64,000 nt of DNA, taken from positions 121,484,333 to 121,548,332 of the forward strand of contig OW799233.1 in the NCBI GenBank assembly GCA_941918925.1, read 5' to 3'. Position numbers and translations under genes: made by a program. The notes beneath the pieces were generated by a model that was given only the letters and a program-made list of their open reading frames with translations, made no database searches and had not been told where the DNA came from. Within the stretch, counting starts at the first letter, position 1, and each line of letters begins with the position of its first letter. This DNA comes from Phyto melanocephala (lineage: Eukaryota; Arthropoda; Insecta; Diptera; Rhinophoridae). Shown piece after piece: positions 47,971 to 58,810 of this stretch.

Positions 47971-49074
47971 TATAAAAATTTAAAAGGCCCTATGTTACGA
48001 TGAAACAAAACACATATTTTTTCAAAATTGACTTTAAGAAGTACTTTGTTATTTTAAAATATCCGCGGCGCTCTTTCTTTTTGCCTGTCAGGTGGTACGC
48101 TTTAATGTACATGCTTCTAGTCTAGCATACACATGCTTTTACAATAACGCACATATCCATTCACACATAGTAAAATGGCCAGATTAACATTTGCCAATTT
48201 ACCAAATGTTTGCTTTAGTTGCAGTTAGATATATTGATGTTACTTAGTCCAAGTTTACACACGACGATTTTAGTTGGGCAATTCTTGAGTTTATAGATGT
48301 TTTTTTCTAGTTTGTGGTGAGGGAAATATTGAAGGAAAATAATTGAAATTCACGTATTCGTATTTTTAGTTGAATATTTGACCTTTGCTTTTAGTCTGTG
48401 TTTCGCCTTTTGGTGAATGAAACACAAAACCTCGACGTTTTAAATAATTAAAAATAAAAAAGCACACAGAAAAAATAATTTAGGGTAAAAATTTTAGTTA
48501 AATCGGCACTACATATTAATGTTTACTTTATTGAAATGGCTTTTAAATGGAATCGGGTATAAATTGAATAGCTTATAACTTTGGTAGAGTAAAACAATTA
48601 CATTTATAGTCTTAAATGTAAAGATTATGTGAACAGGGACAAGAAGGCACAAGGATACATTGATTTAATTTTTCAACAAAATCATTTAAATTAATTTATG
48701 TAAGCATGTATTTATTTTTATTATTTTTCTTTACAGATAAAGCACAAATGTTGTAAGAAAATAAAATCTAAACAAAACAGAATAAAGCCCCTTAAGTCAT
48801 ATACGCAAGTTCAGAAGAAAATTCTGAATAATTTGGGCAATTACAATCATCGTGTGTAACCTTCGACTTACTTAAGAAGTTTCTCTAAAAATTTTGAAAA
48901 ACTTTGGACCGTTTCAAAGAAACTCTGATCTCAATTGGACTCTGATCTTCATATATTGGGTTGAATACTGAAATATGTATGCTGAAGCAAGAAGTAATAA
49001 AGTAGTCTGATATTAAATTAAAATAATCTTAAGGCGTGCGGGGACATAAATTAGCTGACATCTAGATAAACCAA
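47971..49074. other. AT-rich DNA without recognisable gene
   Basis: No domain, repeat end or RNA gene recognised. Confidence 0.5.
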
Positions 49075-49795
49075 TAACTTTATTCGGCTGTGCCGAATCT
49101 CATAACCTTTTACAAAATTTTATGTATGCAACTGTAAGTTGTTTGTAAAACAGATTTTCCTTAATATGCCTGTTATTTAGACTTTTGCTCAATCGTTACT
49201 CTTGATGAATCATGTTGTCATCATGGACATATTCATATACTTGTTTTGTGTAATCATATTCGTGCTACGTACGTATGTATAAGCTTAAAAAATAACAACG
49301 ACAAAAAAAATCTACACAGTTTTTACCATAAGTGAGTACAAATTAGCGACCACTTGCCTTTGTTGTTCGTGTCTTCAAATCAAACTTGTGTTGCAATCTG
49401 AATAAAAAATTGATATTTTGTCAATGTCTTAGCCGGTAATAGACTGAGTGAACCAATATTTTTCATTAATATTCTCACATGTATATTTTAAAGTATCGCT
49501 TAGAGAACGGGTCAAATAATTAAATATTTTTTTGCTTATGTATATCACTGTCTCAAATAAGTCGAAATTGTTGATTTTTAATAGCAGAATTTTAGAAGGC
49601 ATTTCTGAAAAATTAATATCTCATACGAATGCATAAGATATACAGGGATTAACAAAATTGACTTCAATAAAGCTAAATTAATTTCTTTGTCTATAACGAT
49701 TCAAAATATAGGGTCGCAGATGGTTACTGTAGAAAATACAAACGAAATGACAAACTTATATACACCCTTTTACACTCTACTGTGAAAAATATAAT
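49075..49795 (+). mobile_element. Decayed Helentron copy
   Basis: The start contains the hairpin TTCGGCTGTGCCGAATC (49084-49100). The end contains TAGGGTCGCAGATG, ACGAAATGACAAACTTATAT and a CACTCTACTGTGAAAAATATA terminus near 49790. The interior is diverged. Confidence 0.68.
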
Positions 49796-50360
49796 AGTGT
49801 TATAAGTTTTCCAAAATTTTAATTTTTAAAAGTTGAAGTGAATTTCTGATAATCTACAATTCCTACTACAAATATCTTGAAAATTAAGCAAATATATCTA
49901 AAATAATTGTTTACAAATATTTGAGCGTTAGAAATAAATATCAAGCACTTCACCATTTTCTATTAGTATGCCCTAATATTTTTAATGTACAAATTCATGT
50001 TTAAGCAATTGTATGTTGCTAAAATTATATGTTGCTTATATTATGTGAATGTCTTCTTTTTATAATAAGACAACATATTGTATGCTGCTTTAATATACAT
50101 ACTTACATACGTGTATGACAATTCTCTACGACCTTAAATTATTGCATTTCCTGATATTACTATACACATCTGTGTATGTGTGCACTTCTACTATATGTTT
50201 AAGACCAGCAATAACTGGACTTTCTATTCTAACTAAAACAATATTTGTGGAATTTTTCGACTCAATGAGGTTGTATTTATATTCAGATACCCTTTCGACA
50301 ATTTCTGTCCAAAGAGATAAGATAACTAAATTCAGTAAAAATTATCGAATATGATATAAT

Positions 50361-50758
50361 ATCAGCTTAATAAGCAAACCTGCTAACTCCCTTTCAGCAA
50401 ATTTTACAGGAGGAACAAAAAAATTCTTATATTTCACTTTTGTAGCTTGTGAGGAAAACCAAAAATATAGTTGGTTTATTTTATGGTATTCTTCATGTAT
50501 GACTACAATCTACAAAAAAAAAAAAAAAAAAAAAAACACAAATTGGACTTAGTAATAAACTCTTAACTAATAACGTACTGGATTTAGCAGTTTTTCTTAC
50601 AAATATTTTTCTGTCGTGTTTCTTTTAACGCACTTCAAGACTTAAATTGAAGAAAAACTACATGCTGGACGACGAGGCCTATATTTCTCTACCACATGAC
50701 ATCAAAATCCCAATTTACTTAAAAAGTGGACTTAGCAGGTTTGCATATTAAGCCGACA
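50361..50758. mobile_element. MITE family A, copy 1
   Basis: About 400 bp. The left end CAGCTTAATAAGCAAACCTG is an inverted repeat of the right end CAGGTTTGCATATTAAGCCG. Internally it matches 58401-58810, including CTAACTCCCTTTCAG, GTAGCTTGTGAGGAAAACC and ATGGTATTCTTCATGTATGA. An A-run of more than 20 lies near 50513-50536. Superfamily not determined. Confidence 0.78.
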
Positions 50759-51039
50759 ATAATTTTTTTTTATCCAAATAGTGTGTCCGTTCGGGAAAAA
50801 ACATTTTAACTCTAAAATATTTACTACATGAGACTATTACCACTTATAAAACAACGTAGTGCAAGCAATTAAACAGGATAAGCCAAAACCTAACCTAACG
50901 TAACCTACACAACTGAAAAAAGAACCAAAATATTATAATTTTATTCTTAAAATCAGCTATCAAATATTTTAACATAAAGAGCACATAAGTATTTGATATT
51001 TTAACTTCAGAACTTCGTCCTCTAAAGCAATGATTCAAT

Positions 51040-51900
51040 TTCAACGATTCAACGATTCAACGATTGCAATTTAGTTCATATTTAATACCAACACGGCCCT
51101 GTAAGAGAATTACCTCGAACCGGAAGACCATGTTTAAATCGCCCTATGGAAAATATTGATCGTGGAAAATGTTAACGAAACACTAGAATCACTACGAAGA
51201 AAATGTTCCGCTTAGGTAAGAATGGCTCGTACGTGACTACGAAACATTTTAAAAAATTTACTGTTATTAACATATAAGGTAAAATTGATGCAAGAGTCAA
51301 AATCTGCGGATCATCGGCAACGTCAAAACTTTGCAGTTATATATCAATAGTTGGACAGTAACGAAATCAATTTCAAATCTGATTACTAGTGATTTAGCTT
51401 ATTTTCATTTGAATGGCTTTGTTAAGTAATAAGAAGAACTGTAGGTTCTGTGATTCTAAAAACTCAAGAGCCATTCATCATCTCCCATTACACCCCATTA
51501 CATGTACAAATAATATGCTATTATATCTTTAAATGTCACTGGGCCTTACTTCTTCGCAAATGAAGATGGAATTGCAGTAACCGTAAATGGAGAGCGGTTT
51601 CGGCTTATGGACTTAGTAATAGACACAATCAAACTTTTAATCAAGTGGAGCGAATAATCTCTATAAACTTATGAAGTAATTGGCCGGCACGTTCGCCAGA
51701 TTTGTCAGCACCCGACATTTTTCTTATAGGTTACTTAAAGAAGTGAAGACATGTAAAAAAGTTCCAGGCAATTATTGAACGCACCTCAAAAATTGATTCA
51801 GAAATTCTTTGGTCACACATTTTTTTGACCAAAGAATTAGAGAAATGTTGAGAAATTAGTGCATTACTGCGTGACATTATTTTTCATACGAAGTGTAATG
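51040..51900 (+). pseudogene. Mariner-like transposase relic (separate family)
   Basis: Ordered in-frame pieces: PRTGRPCLNRPMENIDRG (about 51110-51160), the end of the helix-turn-helix region; FHLNGFV (about 51405), the first catalytic block with its Asp-Glu lost; CDSKNSRAIHHLPLHP (about 51450-51495); GPYFFANEDGIAVTVNGERF (51541-51600), the conserved core strand pair; PARSPDLSAPDIFLIGYLK (about 51685-51740), the third-acid block; then decayed tail sequence to about 51890. Stops and shifts occur throughout. Ends not recognised. The better-preserved GPYFF...VTVN segment makes family membership clear. Confidence 0.75.
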
Positions 51901-53020
51901 AAATATAAAATTGAATACATTAAAAAAAATAAAAACAAAAAAGTTTTTTTTTTTAAAAGATTCTTGGTGACTTTTGACCCACCCTGCTTTTCCTCTAAGT
52001 TTTCATTTATTCAAAAACTAACATTATGTATACAGTAAACGTGTTGATTGTTGTCGTGTTGTATTTGTAACTAATAAGTCACTATTTAAATCATAAAATT
52101 TACAATATAATTTAAAATAGAGAAAACAAAATTCGACGTAAATGTGGTTGCTTTTTTTTTGTGTGAAATTTTGTGCTAAAAGAGTCCAAGTAGTGACTTC
52201 TAAGTCACTACTATCTAAAATTTAATATCAATTTTCTGACAGGGTATATGCATATGCATGCATGCTTGTGCAATTATTTGTTTTAATATTCCTGTTGAAA
52301 TTGGTATGTCTGTATGCTTATGATGTTGATGATGTTCAATAAATTAATGAGAATTGAAGGATAAATAAGTAGCTACAAATTAATACCACATTAATAAACG
52401 AAGTACCCAAATTAATATATTTAAGCAATAAACAGGAGACAGAAAACCAAAAACAATAATCATAAATTCCAAAGTTCTTGAGTACAAGTTGAGCAAAATA
52501 ATTTGTATTTAGGTATGTATTTTAAAAATAATTGAGTTTGAGATATTATTGGGTACTACGTGTAAAACACTTAACTATGCGTTTAAATTTATTGTATCTG
52601 AGAGTTCTGTTTAAATATCTTAAATATTATTAATGAAAAAAATGTATGCAACACAACGATTGTGACAAATGTATGTTGAAATAAATGAATAGATGTAATA
52701 AATAAATATTTATTTAGGTAAAATTTTTCGCAATTTAGTAAAATTTATATCTATTCGGATGATAAATTAAGCAACCATGATATTCGTATTTAAAAATAAT
52801 TTACCAAAAATATTGGTCAGGATTATGTGAGCAAATATATGAGAAATGTAAATATAGCTTAAGTCGTCTGGTATTTTAATAATTTTCTGTATTAAATAAA
52901 ACTAAAAAAATTTGCATGAAAAATTAATAGATTAGTATAAAAGACGTAAGTTAAAGAAAACAATATATTTAATATTGTGGATAATTCTGCCGAAAAAAAA
53001 ATTTCATTATAAAAAACAAC
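51901..53020. other. AT-rich DNA without recognisable gene
   Basis: A GATGTTGATGATGTT microsatellite-like stretch lies near 52322. No domain in the frames, including 52892-53113, which partly overlaps the following Helentron. Confidence 0.5.
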
Positions 53021-53159
53021 TAAGAGCACTATATTCGGCTGTGCCGAATATTTTATACCCACCACCAATTTCTTGTACATTAAAAGCACAATATTTATTA
53101 TTTTGTTAATCATTATAAAATAATCTCTTTATAATAAAATATGCATCACTTTCTTTGCA

Positions 53160-53779
53160 GACGGTGGTTAAATTTTAAGGGCCCATTTTGAAGGTGAACT
53201 ACACCTAGACCTTAAATTTGTTTTCTGCATTTCATTTGACATTTCTCAATCTCAAACTTACTCAATTTGATCCGCGGAAAGATACGAAATCGAGCAACGC
53301 TTTTAAATATTAAAGATTTTTATAAAATTGGGCGTTCAAATCAAAATGCATTTTGTGCACTAAGAGATTCTTTTGGTCATCATAATCGTTCAAATTCGTC
53401 CACAATTGGGAGAATTTTAAAAAATATTTAAATTTCTGTAAACAGGTCTGTATAAAATGTTAGAACATCTGTGAATGCCTTCTTGGTTCGTTGAATGGGG
53501 ACCATTGCTGTTTTTTGCGATTGTCTGGCAAAAGAGCAGTCAACCTCGACTCATCATCGTGCCTAACAATTGAGCACCAATATTGTCATTGCAAATTCGG
53601 ATCATCGGTTGGAGGTGTGGCGTCGAGGTTAGGGTTTGGGTGCCATTTGGCCGGTATTTTGTTCCATACATAATTGAATCATACAAATATTATCATTAAA
53701 AAAAGAAATGATAATAATTTCCTAAATAATTTGTGTTTTGTTTAAATTCAACATCGGCCCTTAAAATTTAACCAGCCTT
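53160..53779 (+). mobile_element. DD41D-type mariner deletion derivative with both ends
   Basis: 620 bp. Left end GACGGTGGTTAAATTTTAAG, right end CTTAAAATTTAACCAGCCTT, with TA after the right end (53780-53781) and CA, a mutated TA, before the left. The coding trace joins the N-terminal part (VKSLTSTHHRA-like text) straight to the C-terminal GGHLAGILFHT end. Frame 53491-53673 is a shifted reading ending in that tail. Confidence 0.8.
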
Positions 53780-53964
53780 TATAACTTCGATATGATAGTA
53801 AAATGTTTTCGTAAATTTAGTCTTTCAATGAAAGTGCGCGTTAAAATAGGTGTGTCAATAAAGTTTCTGCTAATAAATACAACTAAGATATTTCAATATA
53901 GTAATTAATTCTTCCAAAAACTTTGTCAGTAGAGAAATTACATGAATTTAACCCTTTCGGTACG

Positions 53965-54362
53965 AGTGGTACGCATATGTACCACTAATCTTCAAACATC
54001 TCTAAAAGTTGTAGTATTCACATTATTTGGTTTTAAAGTGTACCATTCCGTTTTCTAAACGATTGTCATTGTTCTAAAACGGTATTTTTTTAAATATCAA
54101 TGCAAACACGTGCTCAGTTTATAGATTTTCCTGACAAAGTCAGACGTATGTTGCCATTATATCTTGTTTTTTCAGGATTTTGGAATAATTAGAAGTAAAT
54201 AACAAATTAAAATAATAAATTTTAATACAAGGAAGTGAGTTTCAATTATAATTTAGAACAGGTAAGAACTTTTTACATTTTATTCCTGTTTATCTGAGCA
54301 ATTGTAGTAGTGGTACATAAATGTACCATCAGTCCGACAGTTGGTACATATATATACCAGCA
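53965..54362. repeat. Subterminal palindromes, left side of piggyBac element 2
   Basis: GTGGTACGCATATGTACCAC (about 53966-53985), GTGGTACATAAATGTACCAT (about 54309-54328) and TTGGTACATATATATACCAG (about 54341-54360) share a TGGTAC-N6-GTACCA plan. Their presence at both ends suggests binding sites for the transposase; that role is inference. Confidence 0.75.
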
Positions 54363-54418
54363 GTCCTCTGGGTACTAAAAATTGTTTTCTGGACTATCAC
54401 AGCTTATACGAAGAAATT

Positions 54419-56074
54419 ATGAATCCTGAAGAAATTCAAAAGTTACTGGAGGATGATAATGAAACTGATAGTATGGAAGACTTTTCTGCTTCAAGTAGTG
54501 ATAACTACAACCCGAGTGCTGACTGTACTGGTGACTTAAGTTCGTCGGATGACAATGTAGAAGATGATATTATCGAAGAAACAATTGCAGATATATCTTT
54601 CAACAATCGAGTAGATAATACTAATTTCGAGTGGAATACTTCTGAACAACATTTTATTCCTAAGATACCTTTACCTACGACTCGCAGCTGCAAAATATCC
54701 GAACACATCCAGCGCACATCAAGTTATATTGAAATTGTTCATAAACTTTTGCCGAAATCAGTTTACATATATATATCTCAGTGCACAAACGAGCGTATTA
54801 AAATATATCAGAGTGCACAACCTAAAAAGAAAAAAAGAAAAATAACTGCAACTAATAGTGGTGAAATAGAACTGATCATAGGGTGCATGTTTATTATGTC
54901 CTACAATCGTGTTCCCTGCATAAAAGACTATTGGTCACTTCACAAATCTCTCGGCAATCGATCAATTTATGAAGCGATTTCACGTGATCGTTTCCTCTTT
55001 TTATCATCTAAGATGTATTTCGCAAGCCCTGAAAAACCGCAAAATTGTAACAAAACTTACTATATAGATGACTTGGTAGAATGTTTGAAAAAAAATTTTC
55101 TAAAGTGTAGACAAGATAGCTGTTACCAAAGTATAGATGAATCCATAACAAAATTCAAAGGCCGTAGTACACTAAAGCAGTACATGCCTCTCAAGCCTAT
55201 CAAAAGGGGTATAAAAATGTGGCTGCGATGTGATTCTATAACTGGGTACACATATGACTTTAACATATACAGTGGAAAGGATCTAGATCCCTCCTTGGGG
55301 ACACTTGGTGAAAGGGTGGTTACGAAACTTGCAGGTTCAATTGTAGAACCTGGTGTAGCTCTAGGTTTTGATCGGTTTTTTTCATCAGTGCATTTGTTGA
55401 ACACCGTTCCCTTCGCAGCAGTTGGCACAATCATGGGCAACAGAAAAAATCTTCCTGAATTTACTAAACGCAAAATGGAAAGAGGTGAATCTGAATTCAG
55501 AAGCACTACTTCAGGCCTCTTGTGCATTAGATGGCAAGACACAAAGGAGGTTTTGATAATTACTAATTGCCATAAGCCAGATATTACGAATGTGTCAAAA
55601 ACATTAAAAACAGGCGAAAGAATTCAAGTGCCATGTCCTACTGCAATAAAGTTCTATCGCGAAATAATGGGAGGTGTTGATCTGGCAGATCAAATGAGTG
55701 GCCTTTACGACTTTGACAGAAAATCGGACAAATGGTGGAAAAAGGTATTTTATCGATTGATAATGATGGCTGCTGTTAATACTTGGACGATATACAATGA
55801 TCTTAACAGAAAAAAAATACCATTCAAAGAGCTATTGGTGGCCTTAGCCGAGTCATTGATAAAAGAAGGTTTAGAAACTACAGCTGTTCGAAGATCACAG
55901 AAACCAGGTCCTCAACCTAAGCCCAAACAATCACTACATCTTCCCATTCAGGGAAATACAAGACGTCGTTGTGCCCGTTGCAGCCAACAAAAAAAACAAA
56001 CTCGAACATACACGATATGCACGCAGTGCAATGTTCCACTATGCAAAAACTGTTTTGCACTTTTTCATTCATAG
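54419..56074 (+). CDS. piggyBac-family transposase, uninterrupted 551 codons
   Basis: Encodes the enzyme that cuts a piggyBac element out at TTAA and reinserts it. The open frame extends upstream to 54341, but only through a TTG within a subterminal palindrome, so I chose the first ATG, at 54419. Residues 1-70 are acidic and serine-rich, as usual for the family. The catalytic core follows: YQSIDES (Asp at about 240), GFDRFF (Asp at about 318, in place of the common DNFF) and GGVDLADQM (Asp at about 421). Together these are the DDD triad, and WKKVFYRLIMMAAVNTW is the conserved C-terminal core helix. The last 34 residues are a cysteine-rich zinc domain (CARC, then CTQCNVPLC, C and a final His), expected to bind the ends. 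A basic KPGPQPKPKQ linker precedes it. No stop or frameshift. AATAAA at about 56180 could serve polyadenylation. It may be active, or only recently silenced. Confidence 0.93.
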   Translation: MNPEEIQKLLEDDNETDSMEDFSASSSDNYNPSADCTGDLSSSDDNVEDDIIEETIADISFNNRVDNTNFEWNTSEQHFIPKIPLPTTRSCKISEHIQRTSSYIEIVHKLLPKSVYIYISQCTNERIKIYQSAQPKKKKRKITATNSGEIELIIGCMFIMSYNRVPCIKDYWSLHKSLGNRSIYEAISRDRFLFLSSKMYFASPEKPQNCNKTYYIDDLVECLKKNFLKCRQDSCYQSIDESITKFKGRSTLKQYMPLKPIKRGIKMWLRCDSITGYTYDFNIYSGKDLDPSLGTLGERVVTKLAGSIVEPGVALGFDRFFSSVHLLNTVPFAAVGTIMGNRKNLPEFTKRKMERGESEFRSTTSGLLCIRWQDTKEVLIITNCHKPDITNVSKTLKTGERIQVPCPTAIKFYREIMGGVDLADQMSGLYDFDRKSDKWWKKVFYRLIMMAAVNTWTIYNDLNRKKIPFKELLVALAESLIKEGLETTAVRRSQKPGPQPKPKQSLHLPIQGNTRRRCARCSQQKKQTRTYTICTQCNVPLCKNCFALFHS

Positions 56075-56257
56075 ATTTATACGTTTGGCTGCACATACCT
56101 GAATTTATCGTTATTTTTTATTTCAGTTTTATCATTTTGAATTGATCTTTATTTTTGAGATTGTACAAGATCACATACAAATAAAAAGAATTGCTTTATT
56201 TTCGATTTTACTGATATTGTTTTTATTTTGTATATACCAAATTTCTGTTTTTAAGAC

Positions 56258-56311
56258 GGTTGGTACGTATTTGTACCACTTAAAAAGACGAATGGTACAA
56301 CGGTGTACCTG
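56258..56311. repeat. Subterminal palindromes, right side of piggyBac element 2
   Basis: TTGGTACGTATTTGTACCAC (about 56260-56279) and a looser ATGGTACAACGGTGTACC (about 56291-56309), matching the plan of the left-side palindromes. Confidence 0.7.
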
Positions 56312-56444
56312 CCCCTCTAAGATCTCCCCGATATTGGTGGGGCACATTTCCTTACTAGAATGTTCATACGATATGCTATTAACTCAATTAATACACAAAC
56401 TTCATTATAACATTTAAATTCGAAAGCCGTCCCGAAAGGGTTAA

Positions 56445-57110
56445 GATAAGCCGTTATATGAGAGGTAGGCGTTAAAGTGGGCGTGTCACCTAAACTTTTT
56501 GGCACAACAATTACATTGCCTAGGAAGATATACTTAGCAAATTTTATCATCATACCGCTAATTTTGGCTGTTTTATGAGCTTTTAAATTTCAATAACGAT
56601 AGATAACGTGAAAAGTGGGCGTTATAGTAGGCGTGTCAAAGTTGTTTTTGCTAATGAGTACAACTTAGATATTTCAATATAGTCTTTTATCATTCCAAAA
56701 TCTTTAATAATAGAGAAATTATATGAATTTTAGGTAAAACGTTATATGGGAGGTGGGCGTAGAAGTGGGCGTGGGACTTTAATTTTTTGGCACAGTTGAT
56801 ACAGTTGGCACATTGGACAGTTTGACATTGCCTAGGTGGATATACGTAGAAAATTTTATCATCATACCTCTAATTTTGGCGGTTTTATGAGCTTTTAAAT
56901 TTCATTAACGGTATATAACGTGAAAAGTGGGCGTTATAGTAGGCGTGTCAATGTTGCTTTTGCTAATGAGTACAACCTAGATGTTTATATATAGTCCTTT
57001 ATAATTCCAAAATCTATATTAATAGAGAAATTATATGAATTTTGGGTAAAACGTTATATGGGAGGTGGGCGTAAAAGTGGGCGGGGCACATTGATTTTCC
57101 GTTACATTTA
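56445..57110 (+). repeat. About 290-bp tandem repeats of the Helentron body
   Basis: CGTTATATGAGAGG, CGTTATATGGGAGG and CGTTATATGGGAGG near 56452, 56740 and 57054, each followed by a GTGGGCG box. Same array as 8515-9150. Confidence 0.75.
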
Positions 57111-57368
57111 GCCCATTTTCAATACCAAACAAACCTTGTCTATAAGAAAGATTCTGGCCAAATTTGAGCCACCTAGCTTTTTCGGTGCGACCTCTATTGT
57201 GCTTTCAACAGACGGACAGACGGACGGACATAGCTAGATCGTCATCAAATCAAACCCTGATTCAGAATATATATACTTTATGGGGTCTAAAATGGATATT
57301 TCGATGTGTTACAAACGGAATGATAAAATGAGTATCCCCCACCATTTTTTTGGTGGTGGGTATAAAAA

Positions 57369-57851
57369 GCTTCCTGAATCGCTTACAAACTGCTTACGTA
57401 TTTATCAACTTCTTAGCAGCTCGCATAAGAGAAAACAGATTTCATTGCTATTTTGGAATCCTAAGAATTTTTAATTTGACACTGATGTTTTATCTGACAA
57501 GTAGTGTAGCTTTTAATACAAGCTAGTCTAGAGTCTAGAAGCATACCCAGTACGACTGGAATGTAAATTAATTAGCAGCTTAAAATTTGGTATAAACATA
57601 TCCTAACCAATTTCCAATAAGCTAATCCAAAAAAATCTGCTAAGATTTACTTACATAAAAATAAAATTTAGTTTTGTAAAATAATAACTATTTTGATTAA
57701 AAAAACCAGACGATTATCTGCCCAACTTATATTTTGTAAGCGTCATAAACTTCATACTTACTAGCAGTACAGGTAATCCTAATTATAGAAAAAAAATTGT
57801 GTTATTCCCGGGTCTAGTCAAATTTAATCATCACTAAAATTAAATCTTCCA
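57369..57851. other. AT-rich DNA without recognisable gene
   Basis: Nothing recognised between the Helentron and the next Helitron. Confidence 0.5.
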
Positions 57852-58357
57852 TCTTCTTCTTCTATATATATCAACCGATTTTCAAACGAGTACATGCGTT
57901 GGAAAGGTCTACTTTCACTGATGGTTTATATAAAAAAAATCGAAAAAGTTCCATGAATATGCGTTATACGCGAACTTTTATGAAAGTGTGTTTTCCCTAT
58001 ATCAAATGTATTTTTTTCTTATGAGAATATATAAGTTAATTCGCTGTAATATGCGATTTTTCTTGTAATTAGTTAGACGGGTTTTCAAAGGTATTGAGAG
58101 TCCAAAATTGACACGTCCTGGCGAAAAAAAAATTAATCATCCGAAGTCATATATAGAAAAATTTTTTTTCTTAAATATTTGAATTTAATTTTATTCCACT
58201 AATAAATAAATAAATAAATGTTTAAATGCTTTAAATCATGCGAAAAGTGACTAAACGGATTTAAATGAAATTTGAAATATAACAACCCGAATAATCACAT
58301 AAAAGGGCTACCTTTCGTGCCGATAACTACGCAGACGAAGTCGCGGTCACAAGCTAG
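57852..58357 (+). mobile_element. Small non-autonomous Helitron of a second family
   Basis: 506 bp. Starts TCTTCTTCTTCTATATATAT after an A and ends GACGAAGTCGCGGTCACAAG then CTAG before T. GAC-GAA-GTC with flanking CGC/GCG gives a 3' hairpin about 10 bp before the end. An AAATAAATAAAT microsatellite lies near 58197. No coding sequence. The 5' start could be a few bases off because of the TCT repeats. Confidence 0.72.
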
Positions 58358-58400
58358 TATAAAATAAAATGGTTGTTTTCTCTTTCAGATTTTTTAATGT

Positions 58401-58810
58401 ATCGTCGGCTTAATATGCAAACCTGCTAACTCCCTTTCAGTAAATTTTACAGGAGAGACAAAAAACTTTTTATATTTCATATTTGTAGCTTGTGAGGAAA
58501 ACCAAAAATATTGTTGGTTTATTTTATGGTATTCTTCATGTATGACTACAATCTACAAAAATAAAAAAATATAAACAAATTGGAGTTAGTAATAAACACT
58601 GAACTATTAATGTACTGGATTTAGAAATTTTTCTTAAAAAAAATTTTCTGAAAGAGGATTTAGCAGCTTTTCTTATCAAATCTTTTTACACACTTCAAGA
58701 CCTAAATTGAAGAAAAACTACATGCTGGTCGACGAGTCGTATCTTTCTCTACCACACGGCATTAAAATTTTAATTTACTTAAAAAGTGATTTGCATATTA
58801 AGCCGACGAT
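58401..58810. mobile_element. MITE family A, copy 2
   Basis: Ends ATCGTCGGCTTAATATGC and GCATATTAAGCCGACGAT are perfect inverted repeats. The interior matches 50361-50758 with small insertions and deletions. About 410 bp, non-coding. Confidence 0.8.

Larger units (their letters stand above)
53952..56440 (+). mobile_element. piggyBac-like element 2, complete
   Basis: 2489 bp between TTAA (53948-53951) and TTAA (56441-56444). Inverted ends CCCTTTCGGTACG and, reverse-complemented, CCCTTTCGGGACG (12 of 13). It encodes an uninterrupted transposase. The sister Helentron has the single TTAA (8517-8520) in the same context (ATGAATTTAAGATAA), which proves the boundaries. Several TGGTAC...GTACCA palindromes lie inside both ends. 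Confidence 0.94.
53021..57368 (+). mobile_element. Helentron-mariner composite, host of an intact piggyBac
   Basis: Starts TAAGAGCACTATATTCGGCT (hairpin TTCGGCTGTGCCGAA) and TTTTATACCCACCACCAA; ends CCATTTTTTTGGTGGTGGGT then ATAAAAA near 57367. It is colinear with 6780-9753: the mariner sits at the same position, the same about 290-bp body repeats follow (near 56450, 56740, 57055), then the CAGACGGACAGACGGACGG array. Without the piggyBac it is about 1.9 kb. No Rep/helicase, so non-autonomous. Confidence 0.85.

Noticed and set aside
54341..54418. Upstream extension of the piggyBac frame by 26 codons
   Set aside because: It begins with TTG inside a subterminal palindrome. The ATG at 54419 begins the acidic N-terminus typical of the family.
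55123..55542. 139-codon minus-strand open frame
   Set aside because: It is antisense to the intact piggyBac transposase core.
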